Positions 54,694-61,883 of a DNA stretch of 61,883 nucleotides are shown piece after piece. The translations under genes were made by a program, and so were the position numbers. This DNA comes from Dysgonamonadaceae bacterium (GTDB taxonomy: Bacteria > Bacteroidota > Bacteroidia > Bacteroidales > Azobacteroidaceae). The notes under the pieces are model-generated. The model saw nothing but the letters and a program-made list of their open reading frames with translations, made no database searches and was not told the DNA's origin. The stretch covers positions 1 through 61,883 of the forward strand of contig JAISUK010000081.1 in assembly GCA_031272075.1 (NCBI GenBank), written 5' to 3'. Within the stretch, counting starts at the first letter, position 1. Each line of letters starts with the position of its first letter.

Positions 54694-55566
54694 ATGGTTC
54701 GATCGATGACCGGATTCGGAAGATCAACAGCCGAATTGCCCAATAAAAAAGTGAGTGTTGAGATTAAATCTCTTAACAGTAAGCAATTTGATCTCAATTC
54801 GAAGGTCCCCAGCATTTATCGCGATAAAGAGATGGAGATTCGAAACGTGTTGCTTCAAACTGTTGAGCGCGGAAAAGTTGATTTTTCAATCTATGTGGAA
54901 GATATAAACAACAATATATCCTCTCAGATTAATCAAGGTGCAGTTGAGAATTATTATGATCAAATCAGAGACCTGGCAAAAACAATCGGCCTGCAAATCC
55001 CTGAAAATATCATTTCGGTGATTCTTCGCTTGCCGGAAACCATCAAAACGGAATCATCGAAAATCGACGAAGCGGAGTGGCAACTCCTCTTTGAAGTGAT
55101 TGATAAAGCCCTGCAACAGTTTACGGCTTTCAGGATTCAGGAAGGCCAGATGTTGCAAAATTTATTCGAACAGAAAATTCAGTCAATTGCCGCTTTACTA
55201 AAAGAGGTTGAATGTTTTGAACCGGAACGGACAGAACGTATTAAAACCAAATTGGTAGAATCGTTGGAAAAAATAGATGTCGCGACCTATGATCAAAACC
55301 GCTTTGAGCAAGAGTTGATCTATTACATCGAACGGTTTGATATCAATGAAGAAAAAAATCGTCTCAGTAATCACTTGAGCTACTTCATTGAAACCATGAG
55401 CGAAGACAAAGCCCAAGGACGCAAATTGGGATTCATCGCTCAGGAAATCGGCAGGGAGATCAATACTATGGGTTCTAAATCCAACCATGTGGAGATACAA
55501 AAAATTGTCGTTCGCATGAAGGATGAATTAGAACAAATCAAAGAACAATTGTCGAATGTTTTATAA
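54694..55566 (+). CDS. yicC: YicC family endoribonuclease
   Basis: The protein has 290 residues from the ATG at 54694 (MVRSMTGFGRS, the family start). An earlier in-frame TTG lies upstream of the promoter and is rejected. The N-terminal YicC domain contains VEIKSLNSKQFDLNSKVPS. The C-terminal DUF1732 region ends with EIGREINTMGSKSNHVEIQK and VVRMKDELEQIKEQL, also diagnostic. YicC-type proteins are ring-shaped RNases in the few studied cases. The gene is followed by gmk, as in many bacteria. Confidence 0.95.
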   Translation: MVRSMTGFGRSTAELPNKKVSVEIKSLNSKQFDLNSKVPSIYRDKEMEIRNVLLQTVERGKVDFSIYVEDINNNISSQINQGAVENYYDQIRDLAKTIGLQIPENIISVILRLPETIKTESSKIDEAEWQLLFEVIDKALQQFTAFRIQEGQMLQNLFEQKIQSIAALLKEVECFEPERTERIKTKLVESLEKIDVATYDQNRFEQELIYYIERFDINEEKNRLSNHLSYFIETMSEDKAQGRKLGFIAQEIGREINTMGSKSNHVEIQKIVVRMKDELEQIKEQLSNVL

Positions 55567-55616
55567 TAATAACTGAGGCCGATTGCTTGCGCAATCCGTT
55601 ATCAATACTGTGAAAT

Positions 55617-56186
55617 ATGAATGGTAAATTGGTGATTATTTCGGCGCCGTCAGGTTCAGGTAAAACAACTATTATCAGTTATATACTGAAACAAGGGTTG
55701 AATCTGCAATTCGCTGTTTCCGCTACCAGCAGGAAACCGCGCGGCCGGGAACAACACGGCGTAGAATATTATTTCATTTCACAGCAGGAATTTATCGATA
55801 AAATTGCCCGAGGTGAATTTCTGGAGTACGAAGAAGTCTATCCAGGATTGTTTTATGGAACTTTGAAAAGTGAAATCAATCGCATATTTAGCCTGAACGG
55901 AAACGTGATCTTCGACGTGGATGTTGCCGGCGGTTGTAGTATCAAAAATCATTACAAAGACCAGGCGCTATCCATCTTTATCCAACCACCCTCGATTGTA
56001 GAATTGAAAAGAAGATTGGAAAATCGTGGGACAGAAGACCCGGCTATGATTGAAAAACGTTTGATTAGAGCAAAAGAAGAATTGGAGTTTGCCGCCCAAT
56101 TTGACAAAATCATCGTAAATGATGATCTGTCAGTGGCAAAAAAATTAACATTAACTACAGTAAAAAACTTTTTAGATTCGATATAA
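55617..56186 (+). CDS. gmk: Guanylate kinase
   Basis: The 189-residue enzyme phosphorylates GMP to GDP with ATP. The P-loop is SAPSGSGKTT (Lys16). The GMP-binding region is FAVSATSRKPRGREQHGVEY followed by YYFIS. The lid has RLENRGTEDP. Length matches the family. It lies 50 bp after yicC and 100 bp before nadD. Confidence 0.97.
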   Translation: MNGKLVIISAPSGSGKTTIISYILKQGLNLQFAVSATSRKPRGREQHGVEYYFISQQEFIDKIARGEFLEYEEVYPGLFYGTLKSEINRIFSLNGNVIFDVDVAGGCSIKNHYKDQALSIFIQPPSIVELKRRLENRGTEDPAMIEKRLIRAKEELEFAAQFDKIIVNDDLSVAKKLTLTTVKNFLDSI

Positions 56187-56286
56187 AAGATGGAATGGAT
56201 CGTGTTTTTTTATGTTGAGACCTTTTTCAAGAAAAGAAAAGCGTGTTTCATTCAATTAATTAAATAACAATAACAAAATAATTTAT

Positions 56287-56910
56287 ATGAAGATTGGACT
56301 TTATCCGGGATCGTTCGATCCCATCCACAACGGGCATCTGGCAATCGCCAACTACATTTGTGAATTTGAGAATTATGATGAAATCTGGTTCTTGATCACA
56401 CCTCAAAACCCTTGCAAAAAAAAGGTGAGTTCGTTATGTAAGGAAGACCGGCTTTTATTAATCGAGAAATCAATCAAAGGCTATGAAAAATTCAAAACCT
56501 GCACAATCGAATGGGAATTTACTATGCCGGTTTATACTATTAATACATTGCAACGATTGAAAATCCGTTATCCCGAAAACACATTTGACCTGATTATCGG
56601 TACCGACAACTGGGAAATCTTCCATCGGTGGAAAGATTATCAGCGCATTCTGAACAACTTCAAAATCCTCGTCTATCCGCGGAAAGGGATCACCAAAACG
56701 ACGCAACCGCGTCACCCCAATGTCCGCTTTTGCAGGACTGCACCACAGGTAGAGATTTCCTCTTCTTTTATCCGTAAAAGTATCCGCAACAACAAAGACG
56801 TTCGCTTTTTTATGCCGGACGGTGTTTATGACATCATCCGCGAAATCGGATGTTATGAAGCCATCCCTGAGGAAACGCCAAAGCAGGATGAACCTGAAAA
56901 GAAGTCATGA
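56287..56910 (+). CDS. nadD: Nicotinate-nucleotide adenylyltransferase
   Basis: The 207-residue enzyme forms deamido-NAD from NaMN and ATP. The nucleotidyltransferase start is GLYPGSFDPIHNGHLAIANY with the catalytic HNGH (His14-His17). The closing motif is ISSSFIRKSI. A short charged tail (about 190-207, PEETPKQDEPEKKS) is extra. It ends the yicC-gmk-nadD string. The 100-bp gap upstream holds no clear promoter. Confidence 0.96.
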   Translation: MKIGLYPGSFDPIHNGHLAIANYICEFENYDEIWFLITPQNPCKKKVSSLCKEDRLLLIEKSIKGYEKFKTCTIEWEFTMPVYTINTLQRLKIRYPENTFDLIIGTDNWEIFHRWKDYQRILNNFKILVYPRKGITKTTQPRHPNVRFCRTAPQVEISSSFIRKSIRNNKDVRFFMPDGVYDIIREIGCYEAIPEETPKQDEPEKKS

Positions 56911-57030
56911 ATCTTTTAATGGCAATACCGGTGGGATGAATCGCAACCATGGCAAAACTGTCATGCCTCCAACATCAGTCCGACGGACAAAAAATATCAG
57001 CAAAAATATGGTCATTTAAAATATAATCAC

Positions 57031-57038
57031 TAATTTTG
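57031..57038 (+). promoter_or_regulatory. -7 box of the tRNA-Gly gene
   Basis: TAATTTTG matches TAnnTTTG about 40 bp upstream of the tRNA. The 168-bp gap 56911-57078 otherwise holds no gene I can support. Confidence 0.45.
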
Positions 57039-57078
57039 AACCCGCAAAGCGGCAAGATCGACTGTTTTGCCTGTACAT

Positions 57079-57151
57079 GCGAAAGTAGCTCAGTTGGTAG
57101 AGCATAACCTTCCCAAGGTTAGGGTCGCGGGTTCGAGTCCCGTTTTTCGCT
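57079..57151 (+). tRNA. tRNA-Gly, anticodon CCC
   Basis: The 73-nt sequence folds as a complete cloverleaf. The acceptor stem is GCGAAAG with TTTTCGC (one G-T pair), the D stem GCTC/GAGC, and the anticodon stem TAACC/GGTTA around the loop TTCCCAA. The T arm is GCGGG-TTCGAGT-CCCGT, and U is the discriminator. The anticodon CCC reads GGG codons, and the body is Gly-type. CCA is not encoded. The stop codon of the convergent permease gene is only 6 bp away. Confidence 0.95.
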
Positions 57152-57157
57152 CACTTG

Positions 57158-58270
57158 TCAACTGCTTTTCCTGTAACTCACTACCGCCCAGCAATTCAAC
57201 ACTAAAGCAAATGCGCCAAGCGAGAAAAACTGCGGAACCAGGTCGCTGATTGAACTGCCTTTGAGGTACACAGCCCGCATCACTTCCATAAAATAACGCA
57301 ACGGATTGACGATTGTGATTGCCTGCGCCCAGCGAGGCATGCTCGCTATGGGAGTAAACAGCCCGCTGATCAACATCAGGATTAGCAGAAAAAAGAAAAT
57401 GACAAACATGGCCTGTTGTAACGTGGAAGAATAATTGGAAACCAACAGTCCCATCCCGGAAACAGCCGGAATATAGATTAATGCCGAAAAATAGAGCGTC
57501 AGCAGGCTGCCTTTCGGAACCAGTCCGTAAATCAGCACTGCAAGCCCCACAATGAGTGAAAACACAAACAACCCGATAATCCAGTAAGGAATGAGTTTCC
57601 CAAGAATAAATTGGAATTTTTTAACGGGGGTCACGTTGATTTGTTCTATCGTGCCTGTTTCTTTTTCGCTGACAATATTCAGGGCAGGCAAAAATCCACA
57701 AAGCAATGTCATCAGGATGACCATCAGCGCCGGAATCATAAACACTTTATAATCAAAGAAAAGATTAAATTTTCCATACGGGATAACTTTGATTACGGGC
57801 AGCGAAGCGAATGCTGCGACAAGGGCATTCTCATTCCTGATATCGTCAGCGAAATCCTGAATGATGGCGCTCATGTAACCGGATCCCAATCCGCCTTTCA
57901 TAATGTTTACCGCATTGGCGGAAATCATCACCTGCGCTTCACGTCCGTTTATCAACTCTTTCTCAAATCCAGGAGCGATATCGAGTAATAAATCGGCAGC
58001 GCCGTCTTCTACGGCTTTCATACCCGTGTCGTAGGAACTGGCCACCGATACAAGGTTGAAATACGTCGAGGCATTGATTTTTTCAGTTAGCCGTCTTGAA
58101 AAGGCGCTGTGATCACGATCGACGACCGTTACGCATATATTCTTGATTTCCTGATTGGTAGCCCATGGAAAAACCAACAACACCATAATTGGGAAAACCA
58201 ATATCAGTTTCGGAATAAATGAATTCCGAAACGTTTGCTTAAATTCTTTCTCTATCAAAAACTTTAACAT
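57158..58270 (-). CDS. ABC-2 type exporter permease (YbhR-like)
   Basis: The 370-residue membrane protein has one N-terminal span (FIPKLILVFPIMVLLVF), a periplasmic domain of about 130 residues and five further spans from about 170. GFLPALNIVSEKETGTIEQI is the conserved cytosolic loop of the ABC2_membrane_3 family. It is the second of two paralogous permeases, 13 bp after the first, as in YbhS/YbhR. With the ATPase at the window end they should form a drug or cation exporter, normally joined to an HlyD-type adaptor. Confidence 0.92.
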   Translation of the reverse strand: MLKFLIEKEFKQTFRNSFIPKLILVFPIMVLLVFPWATNQEIKNICVTVVDRDHSAFSRRLTEKINASTYFNLVSVASSYDTGMKAVEDGAADLLLDIAPGFEKELINGREAQVMISANAVNIMKGGLGSGYMSAIIQDFADDIRNENALVAAFASLPVIKVIPYGKFNLFFDYKVFMIPALMVILMTLLCGFLPALNIVSEKETGTIEQINVTPVKKFQFILGKLIPYWIIGLFVFSLIVGLAVLIYGLVPKGSLLTLYFSALIYIPAVSGMGLLVSNYSSTLQQAMFVIFFFLLILMLISGLFTPIASMPRWAQAITIVNPLRYFMEVMRAVYLKGSSISDLVPQFFSLGAFALVLNCWAVVSYRKSS

Positions 58271-58283
58271 GGCATTTTAATTT

Positions 58284-59393
58284 TCAACTGAATAGTCTTG
58301 TTTTTATATTTCTCAAACTTACCGTAATAATAAGCACTGCCATACCTGTCAATATAAACATTTCTTTCAAAACATGTTGTATGGAAACGCCTTCAATCAT
58401 CAACTTTTTCGCTCCCGCATTAAACCACCGAGCGGGAATAATTCCTGAAATCCATTGCAAAATGGGCGGCATGCTTTCTATCGGAAAAATATATCCCGAA
58501 AGCACCATCACAGGCATTATCAATCCCATGCCCGAGGCAAGAATCGCAGCAACCTGTGTTCTCACCAAGGTTGATATCAATAAACCGAGCGACAAGGCAA
58601 CAATGATGAAAATGAGTGCGAAAATATTCAGCCACAACAAACTGCCTGTGATCGGGACACGAAGCACAAAAACCGAAATCAACAGGATGATGATGAAAAT
58701 AATCCACGAGAAAATAAAATAAGGAACCAGCTTCGACACAACCATATAGATAGGTTTCACGGGAGAAACGAGCAGCACTTCCATTGTGCCTGTTTCATGT
58801 TCGCGGACGATAGCCACAGAGGTCATCATCGCACAAATGAGCATAAAAATCATTCCCATCAGACCCGGAACAAAATTGTAGGCACTTCGCATTTCAGGGT
58901 TATACAACATTCTGACTATGGAATTTATCCTCACAGGAATATTTCTTTCACGCAACAATTCCTGTTGATAATCGGCTATCAGACTGGTGGCATACGATGA
59001 CGCCGTCATGCCTTGGTTGGGATTGGACGCATCGACCAACAATTGAATAGCAGCATCACCGGTATGGAGTAGCCGTTCACTGAAATTGTCGCTGAAAATG
59101 ACGATTAATCCGATTTCCTCTTTTTTGAAAACGGCTTCTGCATCTTGAGCACTTGGAAGCATCCGGACGACATTGAAATACTCGCTCGCATCCAACCGAT
59201 GGATTATCCTGCTTGTAACCTCATCATTGGATGGATCGTAAACAGCAATCTCAACATTTTTTACTTCCGTACTGATGGCAAAACCAATCAATAAGATCTG
59301 TATGACCGGCATTGCGATGATGATCAGCATTGTCCGGACATCCCTGAAAATATGATAAAACTCTTTTCTTATAAATGCAAAAAAATATTTCAT
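58284..59393 (-). CDS. ABC-2 type exporter permease (YbhS-like)
   Basis: The 369-residue paralogue of the next gene has the same layout: an N-terminal span (VRTMLIIIAMPVIQILLIGF), a periplasmic domain, then five spans. The loop SVAIVREHETGTMEVLLVSP matches the family. LSGYIFPIESMPPILQWISG and IIPARWF are also typical. It starts 6 bp after the Nudix stop codon, so it is cotranscribed with that gene. Confidence 0.92.
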   Translation of the reverse strand: MKYFFAFIRKEFYHIFRDVRTMLIIIAMPVIQILLIGFAISTEVKNVEIAVYDPSNDEVTSRIIHRLDASEYFNVVRMLPSAQDAEAVFKKEEIGLIVIFSDNFSERLLHTGDAAIQLLVDASNPNQGMTASSYATSLIADYQQELLRERNIPVRINSIVRMLYNPEMRSAYNFVPGLMGMIFMLICAMMTSVAIVREHETGTMEVLLVSPVKPIYMVVSKLVPYFIFSWIIFIIILLISVFVLRVPITGSLLWLNIFALIFIIVALSLGLLISTLVRTQVAAILASGMGLIMPVMVLSGYIFPIESMPPILQWISGIIPARWFNAGAKKLMIEGVSIQHVLKEMFILTGMAVLIITVSLRNIKTRLFS

Positions 59394-59399
59394 AACTAT

Positions 59400-60038
59400 C
59401 TAATCAAAAAGTATCTTCCAGTCCTCGTTTTGATATGCGGAAAAACACATCGCGACTTGTTCTGCAGTGTTTTTCTCTTCCGCCAACAGCGGCAATTCAC
59501 TTAAAGCAAAATACTTGCTATCAATCGTTTCGATATTAGGCTGAAAACGACCACCCTTGATCCGGCAAAGAACAAAAACTTTGCACACATTATAGGCGTA
59601 TGGCGGAGAATTATGCAAATTTCTATCCTGCAGTGCAATAATGCGATCCGCTTCGACTTCCAGTCCTGCTTCTTCTTTCACTTCTTTTTCCGTATTTGTT
59701 TTGATGGTCTGATTGATATCGACCCATCCGCCAGGCAACGACCAAAAGCCATTTTTCTCTTTTACCAACAGGATTTTATCTTCTTTGAAGATAGCCGCCC
59801 TGGTATCCAATTTCGGGGTTTGAAAGCCCTCCTCGTTGCAGAACAGGTTTTTTACACGCTCCATCGACAGCCCACTTTTGTGACTGATGATTTCTGCTGC
59901 AATTTCTCTGATACGGGTAAAACGTTCTCTATCAAAATCATCCTTTGAATAAGTCAGCCCCGCTTGGGCAATAAATTGTAATTCTTTCGCCCAATCCAAC
60001 CATAGCGGTTGCTGCCGGTTATTTTTTGCTGTGTTCAT
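59400..60038 (-). CDS. Nudix hydrolase with N-terminal NUDIX-associated domain
   Basis: The 212-residue protein starts with a small helical domain (about 10-65), as in the ADP-ribose/NDP-sugar type Nudix proteins with an N-terminal extension. The Nudix core follows. The Nudix box is G-WVDIN-Q-TIKTNTE-KEVKEEAGL. The catalytic EE pair is intact, but the first Glu is Gln and the Arg is Lys compared with Gx5Ex7REUxEExGU. The start codon overlaps the stop of a 10-codon open frame that begins in the flanking repeat (ATGA overlap). The substrate is unknown. Confidence 0.88.
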   Translation of the reverse strand: MNTAKNNRQQPLWLDWAKELQFIAQAGLTYSKDDFDRERFTRIREIAAEIISHKSGLSMERVKNLFCNEEGFQTPKLDTRAAIFKEDKILLVKEKNGFWSLPGGWVDINQTIKTNTEKEVKEEAGLEVEADRIIALQDRNLHNSPPYAYNVCKVFVLCRIKGGRFQPNIETIDSKYFALSELPLLAEEKNTAEQVAMCFSAYQNEDWKILFD

Positions 60039-60067
60039 CGTTCTATATTTTTATAATCAATTTTCAT
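60035..60067 (-). CDS. Possible 10-codon leader peptide coupled to the Nudix gene
   Basis: From an ATG inside repeat copy 1 (60067) the minus strand reads MKIDYKNIER and stops at a TGA (60037-60035) that overlaps the Nudix ATG as ATGA. In repeat copy 2 the matching ATG is the methyltransferase start. Translation of the leader would couple to the Nudix gene. It is too short to be supported by homology. Confidence 0.3.
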   Translation of the reverse strand: MKIDYKNIER

Positions 60068-60161
60068 ACGTCCAAAATTTGTTTTTAAAAGGTCGTATGG
60101 AACTCGCATGTCGTCATTATTGTCATATACTTGGATGGTTGAAAATCATGCTCGTTTCATT
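60063..60161. repeat. Direct repeat, copy 1 (99 bp)
   Basis: The segment from ttcatacgtc to gtttcatt is nearly identical to 61162-61257, with a few substitutions and a 3-nt difference (an extra gtc). It lies between the methyltransferase stop and the Nudix start. It contains the inverted pair catacg (60065-60070) and cgtatg (60094-60099). Confidence 0.9.
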
Positions 60162-60173
60162 CCTCTACTCATG

Positions 60174-61166
60174 TTATTGTGCTTCTAAAAAATCCTCGAA
60201 AGCGCTTTTCTTTTGCAACTTTTGTTGAATACTGCTTGAATTTCTTTCCCAGAAGACACCGTCGGTATAACCCTGTATTATTGGATTTTTTTCAGCTATC
60301 TTCAATCGTTTTTCCGCCCAACAACAATATTCCTCATTCATTTCTACGCCACAATATTTTCTGTTCAGCTTTTTTGCCACCACAGAAGAAGTTCCGCTCC
60401 CAAGGAAAGGGTCAAAAACAATGCCGTTTGGGGGACAGGAAGCTAAAATCAATTTTGCAAGCAATTTTTCGGGTTTTTGTGTCGGATGGCAGGTATTCTC
60501 GGACATACTCCAATAGGGTATTGAAATATCGTCCCAAAAATTAGATGGATAAGTTGTACGAAAATTGCCGATTTCCGTTTCTTCCCAGTCTTTCGGTTTT
60601 CCGTCTATTTTGTAAGGCGCTATCACTTTGCGTTTTATCTTCACCGCCTCTACATTAAAATAATAATCATTATGATTTTTCACCCCATACCAGATATCTT
60701 CCATTCCATTTTTCCAATTATGCATTGCACCCCGTCCCTTTTCTCGTTGCCAAGTAATGCGATTTAATACTGTAAGATTTTCATTCATAACAGTTTGTAA
60801 CGCTGAAGTACATTTCCAGTCCCCACACAAATACAAGGAGCCGTTTGGTTTTAGCAACGACACGACTTTTGGAAACCACGAACGTAGATAATCCAGATAT
60901 TGTTCGTCTGTGGAAGATTGGAAAGTAAAACCATGATAATTTTTCGTTAAATTGTAGGGAGGATCAATAAAAATTAAATCAGCAAACTGTATTGGTAACA
61001 AATCGATCACTTCAAACAAATTGTTATTGACAGTTTTGTTGATGATATCGTTAATTTCTACGCTCTGATTATTTTTTAAATTCACCAATTTCGTTGAAAA
61101 CATCTTAAGTTCTTCTTGCGTTAATGTCAGTGTTTTATTTCTCCTGGTTGTTATTTTGTTATTCAT
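60174..61166 (-). CDS. Orphan beta-class DNA methyltransferase (N6-adenine type)
   Basis: The 330-residue protein has the catalytic motif IV DPPYNL (near 72-77) before the AdoMet motif I FDPFLGSGTSSVVA (near 255-268), the beta-class order. DPPY suggests N6-adenine methylation, although N4-cytosine cannot be excluded. The region between holds the target recognition part, and HPTQKPEKL (motif X) precedes motif I. No restriction endonuclease gene adjoins it. The gene is visibly poorer in G+C than the surrounding genes, and it is flanked by direct repeats. Both points suggest horizontal acquisition. The start codon lies inside repeat copy 2. Confidence 0.92.
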   Translation of the reverse strand: MNNKITTRRNKTLTLTQEELKMFSTKLVNLKNNQSVEINDIINKTVNNNLFEVIDLLPIQFADLIFIDPPYNLTKNYHGFTFQSSTDEQYLDYLRSWFPKVVSLLKPNGSLYLCGDWKCTSALQTVMNENLTVLNRITWQREKGRGAMHNWKNGMEDIWYGVKNHNDYYFNVEAVKIKRKVIAPYKIDGKPKDWEETEIGNFRTTYPSNFWDDISIPYWSMSENTCHPTQKPEKLLAKLILASCPPNGIVFDPFLGSGTSSVVAKKLNRKYCGVEMNEEYCCWAEKRLKIAEKNPIIQGYTDGVFWERNSSSIQQKLQKKSAFEDFLEAQ

Positions 61167-61257
61167 ACGTCAATAATTTGTTTTTAAAAGGTCGTATGGA
61201 ACTCGCATGTCATTATTGTCATCAACTTGGATGGTTGAAAATCATGCTTGTTTCATT
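61162..61257. repeat. Direct repeat, copy 2 (96 bp)
   Basis: This is the partner of 60063-60161. It contains the methyltransferase start codon (complement of 61164-61166) and the inverted pair catacg (61164-61169)/cgtatg (61193-61198). On the mRNA this pair could form a stem that includes the AUG. The 74 bp from 61258 to the ATPase stop hold nothing I can identify. Confidence 0.9.
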
Positions 61258-61331
61258 TTATGCTTGTTTGAGATTTGAAAATTTTCACTTCCGAATCTGA
61301 TAAATAATTCGGTTTGTTGATATTCAAGTTT

Positions 61332-61883
61332 TTATTCTGCACGTTTCGCTTTCCGCGCCAACTGCCTGAAGACTCCGTCCATGTTGGTAGCATTGAACTG
61401 TCGACGCAGGTTTTGAGGTGTATCAAGCGCATCTATTCTGCCGTCCACCATGATCGAAACGCGGTTGCAATACTCTGCTTCATCCATATAATGTGTTGTA
61501 ACAAAAATCGTTATGCCTCTGGAAGCAGCTTGGTATATCAGTTCCCAGAACTGCCGGCGGGCAACGGGGTCAACACCGCCGGTCGGCTCGTCCAAAAAGA
61601 CTATTTTCGGCTCGTGGAAGATGGCGACCGAGAAGGCGAGTTTCTGCTTCCATCCGAGCGGCAGTTCTTTTACCAGCGTGTTCTTCTCGGCAGAAAAACC
61701 GAGCGCCGAGAGCATCTCGTCGGTCTTGCGGGCAATTTCGGGCGTCTTCATCCCGTAAATCCCTGCAAAGAGGCGGATATTTTCCCACACTTTCAGGTCT
61801 TCGTAAAGCGAAAATTTTTGGCTCATATAGCCGATGTTTTTCTTCACTTCCTCCGACTGCCGCTCAATGTCATAGCCCGCCAC
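61332..61883 (-). CDS. ABC exporter ATP-binding protein, C-terminal part (cut by window end)
   Basis: The visible 183 residues continue in frame beyond the window edge, where the Walker A must lie. Present are the Q-loop (IGYMSQKFSLYEDL), the signature LPLGWKQKLA (the LPLGW form usual in YbhF-type ATPases in place of LSGGQ), Walker B IVFLDEPTGGVDP and the switch His in TTHYMDEA. The protein should energise the two permeases at 57158-59393, from which it is now separated by the Nudix and methyltransferase genes. Confidence 0.93.
   Translation of the reverse strand: MAGYDIERQSEEVKKNIGYMSQKFSLYEDLKVWENIRLFAGIYGMKTPEIARKTDEMLSALGFSAEKNTLVKELPLGWKQKLAFSVAIFHEPKIVFLDEPTGGVDPVARRQFWELIYQAASRGITIFVTTHYMDEAEYCNRVSIMVDGRIDALDTPQNLRRQFNATNMDGVFRQLARKAKRAE

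Noticed and set aside
57079-57151. tRNA-Gly as an attachment site of an integrated island
   Set aside because: I found no second copy of the tRNA 3' end in the window and no integrase gene. The methyltransferase is bracketed by unrelated repeats.
60174-61166. Part of a complete restriction-modification system
   Set aside because: No endonuclease, specificity subunit or controller gene lies beside it within the window. The neighbours are exporter, Nudix and repeats.

Overview
The window comes from a member of the Bacteroidota, most probably order Bacteroidales. The signs are two SusC/SusD pairs with lipoprotein partners, an ECF sigma/FecR/STN-SusC signalling set, TAnnTTTG-type -7 promoter elements in front of many genes, a very long Rho, and order-typical gene strings (tsaB, DUF4290-murA-rimM, yicC-gmk-nadD). 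I cannot assign a genus from the sequence alone.

Layout. 1-215: the 5' end of a minus-strand AAA-ATPase-like gene that runs off the window. 481-19503: a polysaccharide or oligosaccharide utilisation locus. It has a minus-strand AraC regulator and a divergent co-directional string: a sugar-porter MFS transporter, a cytosolic DUF5107-TPR protein, an IPT/NHL lipoprotein, SusC, SusD, a DUF1735-type lipoprotein, an Ig-like/discoidin lipoprotein, a GH36 alpha-galactosidase and an exported GH42-like protein with its own promoter. 19535-30406: housekeeping genes (xseB, a PAP2 phosphatase, tilS, rho, an outer-membrane barrel, a TIM-barrel isomerase, ftsK, lolA, trxB). 30479-39598: a signal-controlled uptake locus (ECF sigma, FecR anti-sigma, STN-SusC, SusD, DUF4843 lipoprotein, PKD-like lipoprotein) closed by a strong terminator.

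39786-44828: a GldF/GldG-type fused ABC permease without a neighbouring ATPase, followed by a single 896-residue polypeptide made of two complete MutS-like ATPase halves in tandem. 45001-57151: core genes (purB, an RluB-type pseudouridine synthase with a long low-complexity N-terminus, asnS, a PfkB kinase; the minus-strand set MFS, rimM, murA, DUF4290, tsaB; then yicC, gmk, nadD and tRNA-Gly(CCC)). 57158-61883: a minus-strand ABC-2 exporter whose ATPase gene (cut by the window end) is separated from its two permease genes by a Nudix hydrolase and an orphan beta-class DNA methyltransferase. The methyltransferase is bracketed by two direct repeats of about 97 bp.

Most notable points: the tandem single-chain MutS-like protein; the repeat-flanked methyltransferase inside the exporter operon, where the repeat carries the translation start region; an exported candidate glycosidase of no family I can name; MurA with Asp in place of the fosfomycin-target Cys; and Rho with a roughly 300-residue disordered insertion and a long 5' leader. 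I saw no CRISPR array, insertion sequence, prophage or rRNA.
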